This document shows, in pieces, positions 61,028-64,000 of a stretch of 64,000 nucleotides of DNA; the stretch's first letter is position 1; each line of letters starts with the position of its first letter. Position numbers and translations under genes: made by a program. The notes beneath the pieces were generated by a model, which saw only the letters and a program-made list of their open reading frames with translations, did not search any database and was not told the DNA's origin. Origin of the DNA: Sedimentitalea sp041224545 (GTDB taxonomy: Bacteria; Pseudomonadota; Alphaproteobacteria; Rhodobacterales; Rhodobacteraceae); the NCBI RefSeq assembly GCF_041224545.1, contig NZ_JBGFGP010000157.1, positions 1-64,000 of the forward strand. Direction: 5' to 3'.

Positions 61028-63184
61028 CTAGCGATGTTGCAGATAGTCCGCGACGACGTATCCCGACTCTTGCCCGACGGTCAGACCGATCCAATCCCGA
61101 CCACCCTGCGTATAGGTCGTGGACCAGTCCGGTATCGTGACGACCGTGCCGCTGGGCAGGACCCTGAGAACCTCGCCCCCTGGCGAGGCCCGCATATTCA
61201 GGTTGGCGGTCGTGACAACGGTTTCACCGGCCAGGAATCCGCCACCGCGAGCGGAGCTGGCGGTATGCGCCGTCGGTTCACCGGTAGGTGCCTGCGCCGC
61301 ATCCATGAATTTCTTCAGGGCGCTGGCTTCGGCGTCGAAGATGTCCTGTTCACGACTGAAATACGGGCCAACGCCGATCACCACCAGTTCGTAGTCGCCG
61401 ATGGTTTCGGGGAGTTGCACGCCAACCGGTTCGGGTTCGCTCCATCGTTGCGACGCGGTCGAACCGAACAGTATCGACTGTGCCACATGGTTGCCTTGCG
61501 GATCCAGCGCCGGTTTGTACAGATTTTCCAGCCAGCCATGGGTCTGGCTGTTGCCGTTGAAGACCTGGGGGGTGCCAGGTGCGGTCGGCGTGCGCAGACC
61601 GAACCCCGCCGGCTCGTACTCGCGGGCGACCTTCCAGGCGACAGTCCGCAGATACTCCGCCTGTGCCCCGGAAACGGATTGCGTTTCCAGGCTCGGTCCC
61701 GCCAACAGGTCATCCGGATCCCGGCCGTGGATGACCGCATAGGCCAGGCTGGCCATGCCGTAGTTGCCCACCGGACTGAGGTGGAGATCATCCGCGAACA
61801 GATCATCTATGCTGTTGATCCCGGTGGCGTTCCCGGAGGAAATGTCACGCATCACCTGCAGGATGAATTCATAACCCGGAATGATCTGGACCGCGGGCTG
61901 ACCCGGTGCAAGACCGGTGTTCAGCCGGTCACGCAATTCTTCAAAAGCCGATTTATGCGCCAACAGCCTTTGCTCATACCCGTCCGGTGACCGGAAATCA
62001 GGCCAGTTGCCAAAAATCATCACTTCCGGCCGGGACGCAACCGTTGTCGGAGCAGGCATCGTGTTTTGCCCGACTGCGGCGACGTCCATCAGCATCGCGG
62101 GCCAGTTGCGCAACGCATCGGGCGTCGGGTCGGCCATGTCCGCGACCTTGAAAAAATCATAAACCCGCTCGCCATCGGGCGAGAAGAACTGATCCTGCCA
62201 TTGACCTTGCAGGCCCGGCCCGCATTCCCGATAGCCATCCCGCACGCAATCGGACATGATCTTCGCCGCCTCTTCGGTCCATCCTGCGATATAGTCGGCA
62301 TGAATCTTCGTTCCCTGAGGCGCGTCGTACATCAAATCCGACGCAAACCGCCAATCGGAATCGAAAGGCACACCGGTCCATTTCAGGTTCTGGGTCAATT
62401 GCGGAATCGTATACGGGTGCGAGGCGGGGCAGCTTCCGGCGGAATAGGCAACATGGCTCGTTCCCCCCGGACTGGTCAGGATGGGATCGCCGTTGGCGTC
62501 GACCGCAACACAATCGGGAAAACGGATTTCGACGGTAAGACCATCATCCGGGAAAACGCGGAAAGTGGCAGACCAGATCTCTTCGTTCACAGAACTGACG
62601 GCAACTCCCGACGATCCCAGCACGTCGTCATTGGCAAGAATTTGCAGCCCCTGCGGTATGGGGTTGATCTTGCTGCGATCCGTCACCCAGCTTTTGTAAT
62701 AATTGTTGACCAGCGTCGGCAAGACAACTTCACCGGCCTCGTTGAACAGCGCCGGAATCCAATAGGCCGACCGGTTGGTGATGCCGCCGTCACACGACGA
62801 CCGCCCCGAATTGATGATGCTCTCGCTCGTGCTGTAGGCTGTGACGTCCGTGTTTCCAAAGAACATATGCAGATGCGCGGCACCTTCGATCCCCGGGTAG
62901 ACGACGGGATCATCGTAGGAATAATGGGTCGGCACACAGAAAAAGCGGAAACCGTGATGATCGAGATCGGCATTGCCGCCCTGCGGCGCGGGCATCGAAC
63001 TCTCAGACGTTCCGCGCGTTACCACATAGTTGAAATCCGACGGATCCACCATCTCACGGCCCGCGCCGTGTTTCATTCCCTCTGCGGTCAGAGAGCCCGC
63101 AAACACAGTCATCGAGACGAGAGCCAACATGCCGATAGCGAACGCGCCAACATGCCGATTGCCAGTATTGAAACCAATGAACAT
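61028..63184 (-). CDS. Large secreted DUF1996/SGNH-like/SH3 protein
   Basis: This exported protein has about 718 residues and no close characterised relative that I recognise. An N-terminal signal region (about 12-30) is followed by a DUF1996-type domain (about 72-310), seen in FRFFCVPTHYSYDDPVVYPG and AAHLHMFFGN. A middle segment includes ADDLHLSPVGNYGMASLAY, resembling the Asp-His block of SGNH hydrolases, and VMIFGNWPDF. The C-terminal 65 residues form a bacterial SH3 domain (TTANLNMRASPGGEVLRVLPSGT, ending SGYVVADYL). I chose the ATG at 63184; upstream in-frame starts would add up to 54 residues. It may act on or bind cell-wall or extracellular carbohydrate, but function is unknown. Confidence 0.75.
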   Translation of the reverse strand: MFIGFNTGNRHVGAFAIGMLALVSMTVFAGSLTAEGMKHGAGREMVDPSDFNYVVTRGTSESSMPAPQGGNADLDHHGFRFFCVPTHYSYDDPVVYPGIEGAAHLHMFFGNTDVTAYSTSESIINSGRSSCDGGITNRSAYWIPALFNEAGEVVLPTLVNNYYKSWVTDRSKINPIPQGLQILANDDVLGSSGVAVSSVNEEIWSATFRVFPDDGLTVEIRFPDCVAVDANGDPILTSPGGTSHVAYSAGSCPASHPYTIPQLTQNLKWTGVPFDSDWRFASDLMYDAPQGTKIHADYIAGWTEEAAKIMSDCVRDGYRECGPGLQGQWQDQFFSPDGERVYDFFKVADMADPTPDALRNWPAMLMDVAAVGQNTMPAPTTVASRPEVMIFGNWPDFRSPDGYEQRLLAHKSAFEELRDRLNTGLAPGQPAVQIIPGYEFILQVMRDISSGNATGINSIDDLFADDLHLSPVGNYGMASLAYAVIHGRDPDDLLAGPSLETQSVSGAQAEYLRTVAWKVAREYEPAGFGLRTPTAPGTPQVFNGNSQTHGWLENLYKPALDPQGNHVAQSILFGSTASQRWSEPEPVGVQLPETIGDYELVVIGVGPYFSREQDIFDAEASALKKFMDAAQAPTGEPTAHTASSARGGGFLAGETVVTTANLNMRASPGGEVLRVLPSGTVVTIPDWSTTYTQGGRDWIGLTVGQESGYVVADYLQHR

Positions 63185-63481
63185 CTTACCACCCAAAAGC
63201 GACCTGAACCCCGCCCTGCCGTATCGAAGGCCAGCACTCATCGCATTTCTTGTCAACCAGTGCGTCTCGCGATCAACTTGAAACATGAGGTATAAATCAA
63301 CACGTTGAAATCTACGATTCGAGGCAGTGCAAATTGGTTCAATCATATCGCGAAACGCGTTTGAGCATCAATGCGGCAGCGCAATCTCAGCCGGAATTCG
63401 CCATCGCGCTGGTGTGATGCGACCTCGGGCAAGACGCCCATGAAACAGTCATGCAAACAAGTCGATTCAGTATGGAAAAAC
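63185..63481. other. Upstream region of the DUF1996 gene
   Basis: These 297 bp lie between the DUF1996 gene start and the tRNA-Gly gene. Part of it is more AT-rich than the neighbourhood (about 63270-63360) and should hold the DUF1996 promoter. I find no FNR-type or TGATCC-type site and no supported gene. Confidence 0.45.
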
Positions 63482-63555
63482 TGGAGCGGGCGGCGGGAAT
63501 CGAACCCGCATCTCTTGCTTGGAAGGCAAGGGTCTTACCATTACACAACGCCCGC
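63482..63555 (-). tRNA. tRNA-Gly (anticodon TCC)
   Basis: On the minus strand a 74-nt cloverleaf is visible. The acceptor stem is GCGGGCG/CGCCCGC, the anticodon arm CTTGC-CTTCCAA-GCAAG with anticodon TCC, and the T arm GCGGGTTCGATTCCCGC. The 3' CCA is encoded (63482-63484 on the plus strand as TGG). Confidence 0.97.
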
Positions 63556-64000
63556 TCAGCGGAACCATCTCCTATGTCAGGCAAGCCATGACGTCAAGTG
63601 GCTCAGATGGCATCAGCGGTACGGAAGGAACAGGACAGTGCGGCGCGTCATTCCGCCCGCGTTGAATGGAGCGCTCTCCACGCGACAGCGAAAGCATCCG
63701 GGCCGGATGGCGTTCTTTGATCCTGACCAATGGACGCTGGCGGGACAGCGATAACAGGCGACACAAGGGAACAATCATCTGCCATTTGCGCCGGTCAATC
63801 GCGGTGTCCGGGCGGTCGACACGTTGACCGTGCGAGGTCTTTCAGGGACTACTCGGATATGAACGACACCGCTTGCCCACCGCAAGAGGATACCGGGAGG
63901 ACTGGACCACTCATCATGCGCTCGAAATGCCTGCATGACAGGAACCTGTTGGTTTGAAGAAAACCCACTCGCCATTGCTGCGATCCTATCACTCGTGGAT
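63556..64000. other. Gene-free tail after tRNA-Gly
   Basis: These 445 bp contain only short overlapping open frames with no recognisable protein or good ribosome binding site. The promoter of the tRNA-Gly gene (minus strand) must lie in its first part. I see no repeat, hairpin terminator or mobile element. Confidence 0.45.

Noticed and set aside
62066..63295. 409-codon plus-strand frame opposite the DUF1996 gene
   Set aside because: Composition is typical of an antisense shadow. The minus-strand frame has a signal peptide, DUF1996 and SH3 features.
63572..63957. Short frames after the tRNA-Gly gene on both strands
   Set aside because: They overlap each other, lack ribosome binding sites and resemble nothing recognisable.

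Overview
The window is GC-rich DNA with densely packed operons. Its gene content (RpoE/ChrR pair, NirS-type nir-nor island with NirI and NirX, short-form ALA synthase, cysteate sulfo-lyase and HpsN-type genes) is typical of an alphaproteobacterium of the Rhodobacterales (Roseobacter/Paracoccus/Rhodobacter relatives). This placement is inferred from gene content and remembered family features. No rRNA gene is present to confirm it.

Layout. (1) 0.25-2 kb: leucine dehydrogenase divergent from an Lrp/AsnC regulator. (2) 2-10.6 kb: a complete Na+-translocating NADH:quinone reductase operon nqrABCDEF plus the maturation factor nqrM, all on the minus strand. Beside it lie a CBS-domain protein, an ApbE flavin transferase that would flavinylate NqrB and NqrC, and a flavin reductase. 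(3) 10.9-19.3 kb: a quaternary-amine module with a ProVWX-type ABC importer, a LysR regulator, a non-pyrrolysine MttB-family methyltransferase and a dimethylglycine/sarcosine dehydrogenase-like flavoprotein with a folate-binding GcvT domain. (4) 19.6-23.8 kb: a compact four-gene operon with L-cysteate sulfo-lyase-like, DegT-type aminotransferase, Asp/Glu-racemase-family and HpsN-like (histidinol-dehydrogenase fold) genes. I propose it degrades a C3 aminosulfonate. (5) 23.9-31.5 kb: a BkdR-like regulator, a thiolase gene remnant, an acyl-CoA dehydrogenase, an SDR and the full branched-chain 2-oxoacid dehydrogenase complex (E1 alpha, E1 beta, E2, E3).

(6) 31.6-39.3 kb: an RpoE/ChrR singlet-oxygen-stress locus. 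It includes a cyclopropane-synthase-like methyltransferase, an FAD desaturase-like protein and a DUF1365 protein that resemble the furan-fatty-acid enzymes UfaM, UfaD and UfaO. They are accompanied by DUF3833, MFS, chalcone-isomerase-like and SDR genes. TGATCC-type sigma-E promoters are visible upstream of rpoE and in the divergent intergenic region. (7) 39.4-60.9 kb: a denitrification island. The minus strand carries nirS-E-C-F-DL-G-H-J-N and a small membrane protein. The plus strand carries nirI, nnrS and norCBQDEF. A Dnr-type regulator, a hemA paralogue, a c-type cytochrome and nirX follow. Five FNR/NnrR-like 14-mers occur, four in intergenic regions and one inside the nirX 3' end. Heme d1 synthesis, cytochrome cd1 nitrite reductase and NO reductase are complete here. 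Nitrate reductase and N2O reductase are not in the window. (8) 61-64 kb: a large secreted DUF1996/SGNH-like/SH3 protein, a tRNA-Gly and 445 bp without a recognisable gene.

The parts connect through flavin, haem and one-carbon chemistry. Two ApbE-type proteins serve Nqr and NirI. The extra ALA synthase can feed haem c, b and d1 synthesis under anoxia. The betaine module yields methyl groups at the folate level. The leucine dehydrogenase and BCKDH modules together take branched-chain amino acids to acyl-CoAs.
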